64,000 nucleotides of DNA from Pseudomonas cedrina subsp. cedrina (GTDB lineage Bacteria; Pseudomonadota; Gammaproteobacteria; Pseudomonadales; Pseudomonadaceae). The translations under genes and the position numbers were made by a program. Position 1 is the first letter of the stretch. The number at the start of each line of letters is the position of its first letter. Where the stretch lies: assembly GCF_001983175.1 (NCBI RefSeq), contig NZ_MNPW01000002.1, positions 434,001-498,000 of the forward strand. Reading direction: 5' to 3'. Positions 1-9,249 of the stretch are shown piece after piece. The notes under the pieces are model-generated. The model was not told the origin of the DNA. It saw nothing but the letters and a program-made list of their open reading frames with translations, and did no database searches.

Positions 1-851
1 CGTTGCTGGCGTTCATCGGTCAACAACGTAGCGACCTGCAACCAGCACTGTCGCGGGAAATCGACAAGATCGCCCAGAGCGGCGGCACGCCATTGCTGGT
101 GTGCGCCGATGGCAAGTTGCTCGGTGCGATCCACTTGAAGGACGTGGTCAAGCCCGGCATCCGCGAGCGGTTCGCCGAGCTGCGCAAACTCGGCATTCGT
201 ACCGTGATGGTCACCGGCGACAACCCGCTGACCGCTGCCGCGATTGCTGCCGAGGCCGGTGTGGATGACGTGCTGGCTGAAGCCACGCCTGAGAAGAAGC
301 TCGCGCGCATTCGTCATGAACAGAATGACGGTCGCCTGGTGGCGATGTGCGGCGACGGCGCCAACGACGCCCCGGCGCTGGCCCAGGCTGACGTCGGCAT
401 GGCGATGAACGACGGCACCCAGGCCGCCCGCGAGGCCGCCAACATGGTCGACCTCGACAGCGACCCGACCAAGCTGCTTGATGTGGTGCAGATCGGCAAG
501 GAATTGCTGGTGACGCGCGGCGCGCTGACCACTTTTTCCATCGCCAACGACGTGGCCAAGTACTTCGCCATCCTGCCGGCGCTGTTCGCCTCGATCTACC
601 CGCAACTGGGCGTGCTCAACGTGATGCATTTGCAGAGCCCCCAGAGCGCGATCCTCTCGGCCATCGTGTTCAACGCGCTGATCATCGTGGTGCTGATCCC
701 GCTGGCGCTGCGCGGTGTGCGTGTGCAGGCGGCGAGCGCGGCGGCGTTGCTGCGGCGCAACCTGCTGATCTACGGGCTGGGCGGGCTTGTGGTGCCGTTC
801 GTGGGCATCAAGGCGATCGACATGCTGCTGACCGCGCTGCATCTGGTGTAA
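1..851 (+). CDS. kdpB: Potassium-transporting P-type ATPase subunit B (KdpB), 3' part
   Basis: This is the C-terminal part of the catalytic subunit of the KdpFABC potassium pump, which hydrolyses ATP through a phospho-aspartate intermediate in the inner membrane. The gene starts upstream of the window, and the frame is open from the first bases. About 280 residues are visible. They hold the P-type hinge motifs TGDNPLTA and [10 protein letters not shown], followed by three hydrophobic segments that end at the C terminus. The phosphorylation motif DKTGT lies outside the window. kdpC follows after 86 bp, in the usual kdp order. Identity is secure from the motifs and the neighbours. Confidence 0.97.
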   Translation, partial: LLAFIGQQRSDLQPALSREIDKIAQSGGTPLLVCADGKLLGAIHLKDVVKPGIRERFAELRKLGIRTVMVTGDNPLTAAAIAAEAGVDDVLAEATPEKKLARIRHEQNDGRLVAMCGDGANDAPALAQADVGMAMNDGTQAAREAANMVDLDSDPTKLLDVVQIGKELLVTRGALTTFSIANDVAKYFAILPALFASIYPQLGVLNVMHLQSPQSAILSAIVFNALIIVVLIPLALRGVRVQAASAAALLRRNLLIYGLGGLVVPFVGIKAIDMLLTALHLV

Positions 852-854
852 CCC

Positions 855-906
855 GATCGTTCCCTCGCTCCGCGTGGGAACGCGGCCCCGGACGCTCCGC
901 GTCCCT
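855..906. repeat. Partial REP-like palindromic element
   Basis: The stretch begins with gatcgttccctcgctccgcg and contains gacgctccgcgtc. It matches the left half of the complete inverted element at 40982-41116, but the mirrored right arm is missing. It fills most of the kdpB-kdpC gap. Confidence 0.65.
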
Positions 907-937
907 GCGATCCGATCATTGAATTGAGGAATCCAAA

Positions 938-1483
938 ATGTCCAACATCATCCGCCCGGCCCTGAGCCTGCTGGTGCTCATGACCCTGATCACCGGCGTC
1001 GCCTACCCACTGGTGGTGACCGGCGTCGCCCAAGTCGCCTTTCCGGATCAGGCCAACGGCAGCCTGGTACGCGATGCCAGCGGCAAAGTGCGCGGCTCCA
1101 GCCTGATCGCCCAGGACTTTACCGGTGACGGCTGGTTCCACCCGCGCCCGTCGGCCGGTGCTTTTGCCACGGTTTCCAGCAGCGCCAGTAACCTGGGGCC
1201 CAGCAACCCGGCGCTGGCCACGCGCGTGTTCGATGACGCGCAAAAACAGTTAGTGCCCAGCCAGGGCCCGGTGCCTCTGGCATCGCTGACTACCTCCGGC
1301 AGCGGTCTTGATCCACACTTGCCACCGCAGGCGATTGCCTATCAACTGGCGCGGGTGGCCGCGGCGCGGAATGTGCCGGTGTCGAGCTTGCAGCGGTTGC
1401 TTGATGAGCATATCGAAAGCCCGCTGGTGGGGCCGCCGGTAGTAAACGTACTGGCGCTGAACATGGCTTTGGAAAAGTTGTAG
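938..1483 (+). CDS. kdpC: Potassium-transporting ATPase subunit C (KdpC)
   Basis: KdpC is the small single-span subunit of the Kdp pump and is thought to support potassium binding or ATP affinity. The 181-aa protein is of normal family length. It has one N-terminal membrane segment at about residues 7-30, then a periplasmic domain with the family motif around FHPRPS (about residues 67-72). The ATG at 938 is preceded by GAGGA at a good distance. The gene follows kdpB in the operon. A REPIN begins 10 bp after the stop and separates it from kdpD. Confidence 0.97.
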   Translation: MSNIIRPALSLLVLMTLITGVAYPLVVTGVAQVAFPDQANGSLVRDASGKVRGSSLIAQDFTGDGWFHPRPSAGAFATVSSSASNLGPSNPALATRVFDDAQKQLVPSQGPVPLASLTTSGSGLDPHLPPQAIAYQLARVAAARNVPVSSLQRLLDEHIESPLVGPPVVNVLALNMALEKL

Positions 1484-1492
1484 GCAGTGGCA

Positions 1493-1569
1493 CCGCCATC
1501 GCGGGCAAGCCCGGCTCCCACAAGGAAATGCATTCCAACTGTGGGAGCCGGGCTTGCCCGCGATGGCGG
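1493..1569. repeat. REPIN (paired inverted REP) between kdpC and kdpD
   Basis: The two arms are nearly perfect reverse complements. The left arm covers 1493-1522 and contains gcgggcaagcccggctccca, and the right arm covers 1540-1569. An 17-bp spacer separates them. The right arm ends about 40 bp before the kdpD start codon, so the palindrome lies inside the operon, close to the kdpD translation start. Confidence 0.9.
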
Positions 1570-1610
1570 CATCAAAGATTCCATATAAATACCTGAAGGA
1601 ACCCCACAGC

Positions 1611-4262
1611 ATGAGCGACTCCGGCCGCGCCGATGCCCTGTTAGCCGATCTGCCCCGCAACGGCCGTGGCCGGCTCAAAGTCTTCCTCGGCGCCGCGCCG
1701 GGCGTGGGCAAGACCTACGCCATGCTCCAGGCCGCCCATGCGCAACTGCGCCAGGGCGTCAAATTGGTTGCCGGCGTGGTCGAAACTCACGGCCGCGCCG
1801 AAACCGAAGCCTTGCTCAGCGGCCTGCCGCAGCAACCCCTGCTGCGCAGTGAATACCGTGGCGTATTGCTCGAAGAAATGGACCTCGACGGCCTGCTCGC
1901 CGCCAAGCCCAAGCTGGTGCTGGTCGACGAACTGGCGCACAGCAACGCCCCCGGCAGCCGCCACGAAAAGCGCTGGCAAGACATCCAGGAATTGCTCGCC
2001 GCCGGCATCAACGTATTCACCACGGTCAACGTCCAGCACCTGGAAAGTCTCAATGATCAGGTGCGCGGCATCACCGGCGTGCAGGTGCGCGAAACCCTGC
2101 CGGACTGGGTGCTGCAGGAAGCCGACGAATTGCTGCTGATCGACCTGCCGTCCCGCGAGTTGCTCGAGCGCCTGCGCGACGGCAAGGTCTATGTGCCGGA
2201 ACAGGCCCGCGCGGCCATTGATGCGTTTTTTACCCAGACCAACCTCATGGCCTTGCGCGAGCTGGCGATGCAAACCGCCGCCGCCCACGTCGATGACGAT
2301 TTGGCCCAGGGTTACCGCCAACTCGGCCAGGCCGCACCGGCGGTGCGCGGACGCTTGCTGGTCGGGGTGGACGGCGATGCGCAGGCCGAGCGCCTGGTGC
2401 GCCATGCCAGCCGTGTTGCCCAGCGCCGGCATTTGCCGTGGAGCCTGGTGCATATCGATAACGGCCGCGTGCGGGATGAACAGTCGCGCTCGCGCCTGCA
2501 AACTGCCCAGCAATTGGCCGAACGCCTGGGCGGCGAGGTGGTGTTGCTGCGCGCGGGGGAGGTCGCCAAGACGCTGATCCAGCACGCCCGCGAACGTCGC
2601 GCCAGCCTGCTGCTGGTGGGGCAATCGAGCATGGGTTGGCGGCGTCAGCTGTTCGGTGGCGGCCTGGCCGCGCGGTTGCTGCGCAGCGCGCGCGGCCTGG
2701 AAATCAATGTCCTCGACAGCGATGACACTCCCGCACCGCCACGCATGCCGCAGGTGCGCGGGCTGGTGTGGTTCGACTACGGGCTGGCGGTGCTGGCGAC
2801 GGTGATCGCGGCGGCGGTGGCCTGGGCGGTGTCCAGCGTCTTGCCGCTGCCGAATATTTCGCTGGTGTTTCTGGCGGCCGTCTTGCTGGTGGCGGTGCGC
2901 AGCAGCCTGGGGCCGTCGCTGGTGTGTGCGGCGTTGTCGTTCATGACCTATGACTTCCTGTTTATCCCGCCGAATTTTTCCTTCGCCGTCCAGCGCGAAG
3001 AAGATGTACTGACCCTGCTGTTCTTCCTGCTGATGGCGGCGTTGACCGGTAACCTCGCCGCCCGCCAGCGTCGCCAGTTGCAGGCGTTGCGCGATACCCA
3101 GGAAGAAACCAGCGAACTGCTCGACCTGTCACGCAAACTCACCGCCGCCACCGACCGGCAGGCGGTCGTCAGTGCCGCGGCCCATCACCTGGAAGGCTGG
3201 AGCGACCTGGACCTGTGCCTGGTCAATCGCGATGGCCAGGGTGGCTGGACGATCGAGACTGGCGGCCCGCTGACCCTCACCGACGCCGAGCGCGCCGCCG
3301 CCGATTGGGCCTGGCAACATGACCAGCCGGCGGGCAAGGGCACCGGCACCTTGCCGCTCGGGCGTTGGTGGTGGTGGCCGCTGTCGGGCGAAGAGGGGCC
3401 GCTGGGTTTGCTGGGTGTCAGCCCCAAACCCGGCCTGGAATTGAGCGGCCAGCGCCGTCGCTTGCTGACCGCCTTGAGCCAACCGCTGGCCCAGGCATTG
3501 GCGCGGGCGCAACTGGCCCAGGAGCTGGAGTCGGCGCGTCTGCACGGCGAAACCGAGCAACTGCGCAGTGCCTTGCTGGCCTCGGTATCCCACGATTTGC
3601 GCACGCCGCTGACCTCCATGCGTGGCAGCATCGACAGCCTGTTGGCCCTTGGCGAAGCCATCCCGCTGGAAGATCGTCGCGAGCTCCTTGAAGGCACCCG
3701 CGATGAGGCCGAGCGTCTCGACCGTTATATCCAGAACTTGCTCGACATGACCCGCCTCGGCCATGGCGCGTTGAAGCTGGCGCGGGATTGGGTGTCGCCG
3801 GGCGATATCGTCGGCAGCGCCCTGGGCCGCCTGCGCGCAGTGCTGGCGCCGCTGCGGGTGAGCACCGACGTGCCGCCTGAGTTGCCGTTGCTGTATGTGC
3901 ATGCCGCGTTGATCGAGCAGGCGTTGGTCAATGTGCTGGAAAACGCCGCGCGGTTTTCGCCGTCGCAAGGGCGTCTGCAGCTGAGCGCCGGCGTCTCGGA
4001 TAACCAGTTGTTTTTCGCGGTGGCCGACGAGGGGCCGGGCATTCCCGAGGACGAGCGCGCGAAAATCTTCGATATGTTCTACACCGCTGCGCGGGGCGAC
4101 CGGGGCGGGCAGGGCACCGGCCTGGGCCTGGCGATCTGCCAGGGCATGGTCGGTGCCCACGGTGGGCATATCCGCGTGGCCGACGGCATTGACGGGCGCG
4201 GCACCTGCATCACCTTGTTCCTGCCGTTGCCGACCCAGCCTGGCCTGGAGCGCGAGGCATGA
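1611..4262 (+). CDS. kdpD: Sensor histidine kinase KdpD
   Basis: KdpD senses potassium limitation or ionic status and controls KdpE phosphorylation. The 883-aa protein has the expected order: an N-terminal KdpD domain with Walker A GAAPGVGKT at residues 27-35, a Usp-like domain at about 245-365, four closely spaced membrane helices at about 385-490, a GAF-like region, and a HisKA domain with SHDLRTPL (His661). A HATPase_c domain with ENAARFSP, DEGPGIP and GTGLGLAI follows. I chose ATG 1611 because AAGGA lies just upstream. An in-frame ATG at 1554 lies inside the REPIN and would add 19 unlikely residues. kdpE follows after 37 bp. Confidence 0.96.
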   Translation: MSDSGRADALLADLPRNGRGRLKVFLGAAPGVGKTYAMLQAAHAQLRQGVKLVAGVVETHGRAETEALLSGLPQQPLLRSEYRGVLLEEMDLDGLLAAKPKLVLVDELAHSNAPGSRHEKRWQDIQELLAAGINVFTTVNVQHLESLNDQVRGITGVQVRETLPDWVLQEADELLLIDLPSRELLERLRDGKVYVPEQARAAIDAFFTQTNLMALRELAMQTAAAHVDDDLAQGYRQLGQAAPAVRGRLLVGVDGDAQAERLVRHASRVAQRRHLPWSLVHIDNGRVRDEQSRSRLQTAQQLAERLGGEVVLLRAGEVAKTLIQHARERRASLLLVGQSSMGWRRQLFGGGLAARLLRSARGLEINVLDSDDTPAPPRMPQVRGLVWFDYGLAVLATVIAAAVAWAVSSVLPLPNISLVFLAAVLLVAVRSSLGPSLVCAALSFMTYDFLFIPPNFSFAVQREEDVLTLLFFLLMAALTGNLAARQRRQLQALRDTQEETSELLDLSRKLTAATDRQAVVSAAAHHLEGWSDLDLCLVNRDGQGGWTIETGGPLTLTDAERAAADWAWQHDQPAGKGTGTLPLGRWWWWPLSGEEGPLGLLGVSPKPGLELSGQRRRLLTALSQPLAQALARAQLAQELESARLHGETEQLRSALLASVSHDLRTPLTSMRGSIDSLLALGEAIPLEDRRELLEGTRDEAERLDRYIQNLLDMTRLGHGALKLARDWVSPGDIVGSALGRLRAVLAPLRVSTDVPPELPLLYVHAALIEQALVNVLENAARFSPSQGRLQLSAGVSDNQLFFAVADEGPGIPEDERAKIFDMFYTAARGDRGGQGTGLGLAICQGMVGAHGGHIRVADGIDGRGTCITLFLPLPTQPGLEREA

Positions 4263-4299
4263 GCTACCCTGCGTTCTTCACGGATTTTGATGGAACACC

Positions 4300-4989
4300 A
4301 TGAGCCAGACCGCGACGATTTTGGTCATTGATGACGAACCGCAGATCCGCAAATTCCTGCGTATCAGCCTGGCTTCCCAGGGCTACAAGGTAATCGAAGC
4401 CGGCACCGGCACCGAAGGCCTGGCCCAGGCCGCGCTGAGCAAGCCGGACTTACTGGTGCTCGACCTTGGCCTGCCGGACATGGATGGCCAGCAGGTGCTG
4501 CGCGAATTTCGCGAGTGGTCGACGGTGCCGGTGCTGGTGCTGTCGGTACGGGCCAGCGAAGGGCAAAAGGTGGAGGCCCTCGACGGCGGCGCCAATGACT
4601 ATGTGACCAAACCCTTCGGCATCCAGGAATTCCTGGCCCGGGTGCGGGCGTTGTTGCGTCAGGCGCCAATTGGGGAAGCCCAGGAAGCAGCCTTGCGTTT
4701 TGGCCCGTTGACGGTGGACCTGGCCTATCGCCGGGTGCTGCTGGACGGTGCCGAAGTGGCGCTGACGCGCAAGGAGTACGCCGTGCTCGCGCAGCTCGCC
4801 CGGCACCCGGGGCGGGTGATTACCCAGCAACAATTGCTCAAGGACATCTGGGGGCCGACCCATACCGAGGACAGCCACTATCTGCGCATTGTGGTAGGGC
4901 ATCTGCGGCAGAAACTGGCGGACGATCCGACGCAGCCGCGGTTTATCGTGACCGAGGCGGGGGTGGGGTATCGGTTGTTGAGTGCCTGA
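4300..4989 (+). CDS. kdpE: Response regulator KdpE (OmpR family)
   Basis: KdpE activates transcription of the kdp pump genes when phosphorylated by KdpD. The 229-aa protein has an N-terminal receiver domain with acidic pocket DDEP at residues 11-14, phospho-acceptor Asp55 in VLDLGLPDMDG, and Lys in VTKPFG. An OmpR/PhoB winged helix follows from about residue 130, ending in the typical GVGYRL. It directly follows kdpD and is followed by a REPIN. Confidence 0.96.
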   Translation: MSQTATILVIDDEPQIRKFLRISLASQGYKVIEAGTGTEGLAQAALSKPDLLVLDLGLPDMDGQQVLREFREWSTVPVLVLSVRASEGQKVEALDGGANDYVTKPFGIQEFLARVRALLRQAPIGEAQEAALRFGPLTVDLAYRRVLLDGAEVALTRKEYAVLAQLARHPGRVITQQQLLKDIWGPTHTEDSHYLRIVVGHLRQKLADDPTQPRFIVTEAGVGYRLLSA

Positions 4990-5014
4990 GTGTGTCTGTG
5001 CCTGAACTGGCCTC

Positions 5015-5088
5015 ATCGCAGGCAAGCCAGCTCCCACATTTTCTGATGTGTGAATACATTCAACTGTGGGAGCTGGCTTCCCTGCGAT
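5015..5088. repeat. REPIN between kdpE and the patatin gene
   Basis: Inverted arms at 5015-5038 (atcgcaggcaagccagctcc...) and 5065-5088 match except for one base and are separated by 26 bp. It lies between the convergent 3' ends of kdpE and the patatin-like gene. Confidence 0.9.
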
Positions 5089-5113
5089 AGGGCCATCAGC
5101 CACACCCAAAATC

Positions 5114-6151
5114 TTAACCCTGCTCACGCTCATAACGGTCCAACGTATCACTGGCAATCTCCCGCCCCAGCGCGATCAACTCCGGCGCCTTGTAGAACTC
5201 GAAAAACCGGCACACCCGCTTCGGCACGTTGATCAGTACATCCGGCGGGTAGCCGGCGATCTTGTACTGCGCCAGCGAAGTCTGCATCACCTCGAAGCTC
5301 TGGTTGATCAGGTCCAGCAGTGACGCCGGGCCGACGTTGTCGATGATGAACGACCCGGTCGCCGACTTCGGTGCGCCGGGTTTTTCCGGTGCGGCGGCGG
5401 GTTGTTGGGATTCCGGCTCGGCGGACTCCAGCCACGGGTTGATCTCCGCGGCCTGGGCCTCCAGTGCCTCTTGCTCCAGCTTCATCAGCTGTTCGGCCTG
5501 CTTGCGGCGAAACGGCAGGTGCGATCCCAGTGATTTGGCCAGGTTATTGAAGCGACTCTTGAACGCCGGCGGGCGCTGGATCACCGGTAACTGGTAGTGT
5601 TTCTGGTTGGTGGCGTTGAGGTTGACCGCGATGATCAAGTCGCAGTGGCTCGACACCACTGGCACGATGGGCAGCGGGTTAAGCAGGCCGCCGTCCACCA
5701 GCATGCGGTTGCCTTGCATCACGGGGGTGAACAGGCTGGGAATCGCCGCCGATGCGCGCATGGCCTGGTGCAGGCAGCCTTCCTGGAACCAGATTTCCTG
5801 CTGGTTGGTCAGGTCGGTGGCGACGGCGGTGTAGGGAATGCGCAGCGCTTCGATATTGATCTCGCCGACGATCTTGCGGATCTGGCCGAAGACCTTCTCG
5901 CCGCGAATCGCGCCCAGGCGGAAACTCACATCCACCAGGCGCAGTACATCGAGGTAGTCGAGGCTTTCGATCCAGTTGCGGTATTCATCCAGCTTGCCGG
6001 CGGCGTAGATCCCGCCCACCACGGCGCCCATCGAACAGCCGGCGACACAGGCGATGTCATAGCCGCGCCGTTCTATTTCTTCGATCACCCCGATATGGGC
6101 GTAGCCCCGGGCCCCGCCGGAACCCAGCACCAAGGCAACACGCTTTTTCAT
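5114..6151 (-). CDS. Patatin-like phospholipase family protein (RssA-like)
   Basis: This is a predicted serine acyl hydrolase of the patatin family. The 345-aa protein starts with the oxyanion motif GSGGARGYAHIGV. The nucleophile elbow GCSMGA follows at about residue 45, and the catalytic Asp is in DGG (about residue 175). The C-terminal third is a variable region rich in A, E and P. The start at 6151 (MKKRVAL) fits the family; an ATG at 6181 would add ten residues not seen in such proteins. It is convergent with kdpE. The natural substrate is unknown. Confidence 0.85.
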   Translation of the reverse strand: MKKRVALVLGSGGARGYAHIGVIEEIERRGYDIACVAGCSMGAVVGGIYAAGKLDEYRNWIESLDYLDVLRLVDVSFRLGAIRGEKVFGQIRKIVGEINIEALRIPYTAVATDLTNQQEIWFQEGCLHQAMRASAAIPSLFTPVMQGNRMLVDGGLLNPLPIVPVVSSHCDLIIAVNLNATNQKHYQLPVIQRPPAFKSRFNNLAKSLGSHLPFRRKQAEQLMKLEQEALEAQAAEINPWLESAEPESQQPAAAPEKPGAPKSATGSFIIDNVGPASLLDLINQSFEVMQTSLAQYKIAGYPPDVLINVPKRVCRFFEFYKAPELIALGREIASDTLDRYEREQG

Positions 6152-6378
6152 GGTCGACTTACTCCCAAAACAGGTGCCCACAATGCACCCATTGAGGGGG
6201 CGGCTTCAATCTTCGCGGGGGCCCGAAATATTATTCCGGGATAACCGTGGTGCTCGGGTATGCTTTGCGATGCCTGGGCCAATAGGTACTGTCGATTTCG
6301 GGATCGGACAAGGCACTTTTCCCTGTAGGCAACGTCTACAACGTACGACTGTTTCTTCTTTATTTTGAGGTGTCATCA

Positions 6379-6657
6379 ATGAAAGCCTGGATGTGTGTGC
6401 CTGTGATCATGTTGGCGCTGGCCGGTTGTGCCGGTAAAACCGCGTACCGCGACAGCTGCGGCAGCCAATTGGACGCCGCCTGGAAGGAACTGGACCTGGC
6501 CAAGGCCGAAGGTTTTGCCGGCACCGTGAGCTACTCTAAAGCACTGTCGTTGTTGACCGGTGCCAAGACCCAGCAACAATTTGAAGCGTTTGAAGGCTGC
6601 TCCAACAAGGCCGAGAAAGCACGGTTCTATATTCGTGAGTCGCGCGCCGGGCGTTGA
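6379..6657 (+). CDS. Small predicted lipoprotein
   Basis: The 92-aa protein has a lipoprotein signal peptide with lipobox LAGC (Cys near residue 18). A short, mostly helical mature part contains two further cysteines. No domain of known function is recognised. The ATG at 6379 has GAGG 8 nt upstream; a GTG at 6370 is in frame but less likely. It is probably attached to the outer membrane. The CHAD gene follows 44 bp later on the same strand and may be co-transcribed. Confidence 0.75.
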   Translation: MKAWMCVPVIMLALAGCAGKTAYRDSCGSQLDAAWKELDLAKAEGFAGTVSYSKALSLLTGAKTQQQFEAFEGCSNKAEKARFYIRESRAGR

Positions 6658-6701
6658 CCTATAGTGGTGAGCAGGATTTTTCATCAGAGAGTGGGGGCAG
6701 G

Positions 6702-7463
6702 ATGTCAGCGTTGGTCGATCAGTTAGTCGCTCAGGTCATTGGCCTGGAAGTAGGGTTACTGAGCTGCCAGGCTCGCCTCGCCGCCGTCACCGACGATGAA
6801 GCCCTGCATGACCTGCGCACCACGGTACGCCGACTGCGCAGCCTGTTGCGCCCCTTGCGCGGGTTGCCAGGGGTTGAACAGCTTGAATCGGCCGCCAGCA
6901 GTGTGGGCCAGATGACAACGCCGCTACGCGACCGTGAGGTGCTGGCGGCGTATTTGCACCAGCATGGCCATCACGAGGCCGCTGACCGGCGCCTGCGCCT
7001 GCAACCCGATGCCTATCGCCAGGTGGCGCAAAGCCCGGAACTCGCGCATCTGCTGCTGATCCTCGATGCTTTCCCACGGTTTGTCCGCGCGTGCGAACAC
7101 CAGAAGCTGCTCAAGGGCCTGCGCTCACGCATTGAAAAGCGTTTGGCCAAGCAGTGGCAGAAACTCGGTGACGCCTTGAAAGACCCCGACCATGATCGCC
7201 ATCGCCTGCGGCTGTTGATCAAGCGCGTGCGCTACGCCGCCGAGGCCTACCCTGAATTGAGCAAGCTGCCCGCCAACGCCATGTCGCGCCTGAAAAAAGC
7301 TCAAGGTGCGCTGGGCGATTGGCATGACTGCTGGCAATGGTTGGCCCAGGCCGAGCAGCAGGCGGATCTGCAACCTTGCGTTGCGGTGTGGCATCGCACC
7401 ATGGTCAAGGCGGAGCGTGAGGCGGATCGGGTTCTGGATAAACTCAGCAGCGACTGTTTCTGA
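6702..7463 (+). CDS. CHAD domain-containing protein
   Basis: The 253-aa protein is a CHAD (conserved histidine alpha-helical) domain, a family that binds inorganic polyphosphate. Typical features are DEALHDLRTTVRRLRSLLRPL near the N terminus and a second repeat with DRHRLRLLIKRVRYAAEAYPEL, both rich in His, Arg and Lys on helices. I chose ATG 6702 because GGGGGCAGG precedes it; the frame is open further upstream. It follows the small lipoprotein gene. Polyphosphate association is known for the family and is inferred here. Confidence 0.85.
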   Translation: MSALVDQLVAQVIGLEVGLLSCQARLAAVTDDEALHDLRTTVRRLRSLLRPLRGLPGVEQLESAASSVGQMTTPLRDREVLAAYLHQHGHHEAADRRLRLQPDAYRQVAQSPELAHLLLILDAFPRFVRACEHQKLLKGLRSRIEKRLAKQWQKLGDALKDPDHDRHRLRLLIKRVRYAAEAYPELSKLPANAMSRLKKAQGALGDWHDCWQWLAQAEQQADLQPCVAVWHRTMVKAEREADRVLDKLSSDCF

Positions 7464-7552
7464 GCGGGTCCGGCTTTTGGCCGGATAAACGCTGTACCTG
7501 GCGGGCCCGATGGTTAATATCCCCCATCTGTCCTTTTTGATGTGAGACCGCC

Positions 7553-8350
7553 ATGCGCTTTAGTGATTTGCTCGACGCCGCCCGTAGCAACCCGCTGGAC
7601 GTCACCATCCCCGCCGAATGGGGCCAGGGTCGCGCGACCTTCGGTGGCCTGGTTGCCGCCTTGCAATACGAAGCCCTGCGCGCCCAGGTGCCGGCCGATC
7701 GCCCACTGCGCTCGCTGGCCATCACCTTTGTCGGCCCGGTAGCACCGGACGTTTCCGCGAGTTATCAAGTCGAAGTGTTGCGCGAAGGCAAGGCCGTCAG
7801 CCAGTTGCTCGGTCGGGTGGTACAGAACGGTGAAGTGGCGACCCTGGTACAAGCCAGCTTCGGCGCGTCGCGAGCGTCGGAAATCGCCGTTGAGAGTGAA
7901 GCACCACCGGTGTTCAAACACTGGGATGAGTGCCAGGAGCTGCCCTACATCAAGGGCGTCACCCCCGAATTCATGCGCCACCTGGCAATGCGCTGGAGCG
8001 TCGGCGGCTTGCCGTTCACCGGTAATAAATCCCGCGACATGGGCGGTTGGGTGCGTTTGCGCGGCGATGTCAAGGAAGAGCCGCTGACCGAGGCGCACAT
8101 CCTCGCCCTGGTCGATGCCTGGCCGCCGGCCTTGCTGCCGCACCTGAAAAAACCGGCCCCCGGCAGCACCCTGACCTGGACCATCGAGTTCATCCAGCCC
8201 TTGCAAGCCCTCACGACGCTCGACTGGTGCCAGTACCACGTCACCATCGAACACGCCCGCGACGGCTACGGCCACGCCGCCGCCGCACTCTGGAGCCCGA
8301 CCGGCGAACTGATCGCCCTTAGCCGCCAGACCGTGGTGGTCTTCGCCTGA
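7553..8350 (+). CDS. Acyl-CoA thioesterase-like protein (double hotdog)
   Basis: The 265-aa protein resembles the double-hotdog acyl-CoA thioesterase family. The N-terminal hotdog has GRATFGGLVAALQYEAL and a strand-rich FVGPVAPDV segment. The C-terminal hotdog has TWTIEFIQPL and ends with the family-typical GELIALSRQTVVVFA. It would hydrolyse acyl-CoA in the cytoplasm, but the chain length preferred cannot be read from the sequence. It seems to be a single-gene unit, convergent with the small membrane protein gene. Confidence 0.8.
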   Translation: MRFSDLLDAARSNPLDVTIPAEWGQGRATFGGLVAALQYEALRAQVPADRPLRSLAITFVGPVAPDVSASYQVEVLREGKAVSQLLGRVVQNGEVATLVQASFGASRASEIAVESEAPPVFKHWDECQELPYIKGVTPEFMRHLAMRWSVGGLPFTGNKSRDMGGWVRLRGDVKEEPLTEAHILALVDAWPPALLPHLKKPAPGSTLTWTIEFIQPLQALTTLDWCQYHVTIEHARDGYGHAAAALWSPTGELIALSRQTVVVFA

Positions 8351-8374
8351 CGTTAATGCCGGTGACGTTGCTGT

Positions 8375-8623
8375 TCAACACAAAGCGGCCTGTGTTTCGA
8401 CGCTATGACCCTTCCGCTGCAACGCCACGCCAGCCAGGATACCCACAATGCCTACGGCAACACTGCCGGGGCTCAGGCTGAATACCCCGGATACGATCAA
8501 CAGAAACCCGATGATGAACAGCGGCACGGCAATCAGGCGCAAAGCCTGGTTGGTCGGGTGTTGTTGGTTCTGCGGGTGGGTACGCCATTGCCAGGCGGGG
8601 AGATTGGGGTGACGTTTGCCCAT
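8375..8623 (-). CDS. Small predicted inner-membrane protein
   Basis: The 82-aa protein has a polar N terminus (about 30 residues rich in Pro, Gln and His). Two hydrophobic helices, LIAVPLFIIGFLLIVSGVF and VAVGIVGILAGVAL, follow, then a short tail. No family is recognised. It is convergent with the thioesterase gene, with a 24-bp gap. Coding is supported by the coherent hydrophobic pattern only. Confidence 0.6.
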   Translation of the reverse strand: MGKRHPNLPAWQWRTHPQNQQHPTNQALRLIAVPLFIIGFLLIVSGVFSLSPGSVAVGIVGILAGVALQRKGHSVETQAALC

Positions 8624-8839
8624 GATGGTGAATCCTCTGTCCGTTGAAGTGGCTTGGGCAGAGTTTAGGTGGGGTGGGGCGGAGGGGGCGAATTGGGGTT
8701 GGCTATGGGGGTCATAGAGCGCAATTTATAGCCAGCCATGTTTACGTCCAAATCACGCAATCATAGTCATCCATGTGTACCAGAAAGTGAGCTCCCTATG
8801 GACCACCCGGAATGGGTATCCAATCGTTTCACGCTCGGA
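8624..8839. other. Gene-free spacer at the edge of the Rhs locus
   Basis: About 215 bp between the small membrane protein gene and the immunity gene hold no convincing ORF. Base composition falls towards the immunity gene. No clear terminator or mobile-element end is seen. Confidence 0.5.
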
Positions 8840-9247
8840 TTATTTGAAGTAGTAGTCGTCCGGTCCGTTAATGTAAACACTAGGGTCTTTAAGTGAAATG
8901 AATTTCGCATTAAACTTTATCGATGCGTTGTCGCTGATGGCCTCAAATGTGAAATAGCCACTGTCTTTATTGATCTTTACGGTGAAAACTTCATGTGCCG
9001 GAATATTTGAAATCTTCAGGTTTTTGATCTCGTGGAAAGTTAGCCCTACTCTACACATGTTATATCCTTTATTTTTCCATTTTTCTGGTAAGTTATCTGG
9101 GAATTCAGGTATATCGAAACCCATGCCAATGCTGGGTTGGTCATTTTCTATCCTTATAGAAAAAAGAGCTATTTTTCCAATTTCAACAGAAAAACTAAAA
9201 AGCTTGTTAAAAAATATGCTTCCATCTAAATCATTCCAATATTTCAT
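8840..9247 (-). CDS. Probable immunity protein for the Rhs toxin
   Basis: The 135-aa cytosolic protein lies 2 bp downstream of the Rhs toxin stop codon. Its Shine-Dalgarno AGGAAG lies inside the last Rhs codons, so the two are very likely translationally coupled. It is much richer in A+T than the surrounding genome, like the adjacent toxin tip. The pattern of a short acidic N terminus, then PEKWKNKGYN and a series of beta strands, is reminiscent of the Imm50 immunity family, but I hold that only loosely. The role (binding and blocking the toxin tip) is inferred from position. Confidence 0.72.
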   Translation of the reverse strand: MKYWNDLDGSIFFNKLFSFSVEIGKIALFSIRIENDQPSIGMGFDIPEFPDNLPEKWKNKGYNMCRVGLTFHEIKNLKISNIPAHEVFTVKINKDSGYFTFEAISDNASIKFNAKFISLKDPSVYINGPDDYYFK

Positions 9248-9249
9248 GT

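Noticed and set aside
1641..4169. Minus-strand open frames of 327 and 346 codons
   Set aside because: They are antisense to kdpD, with His/Gln-rich composition typical of high-GC shadow frames.
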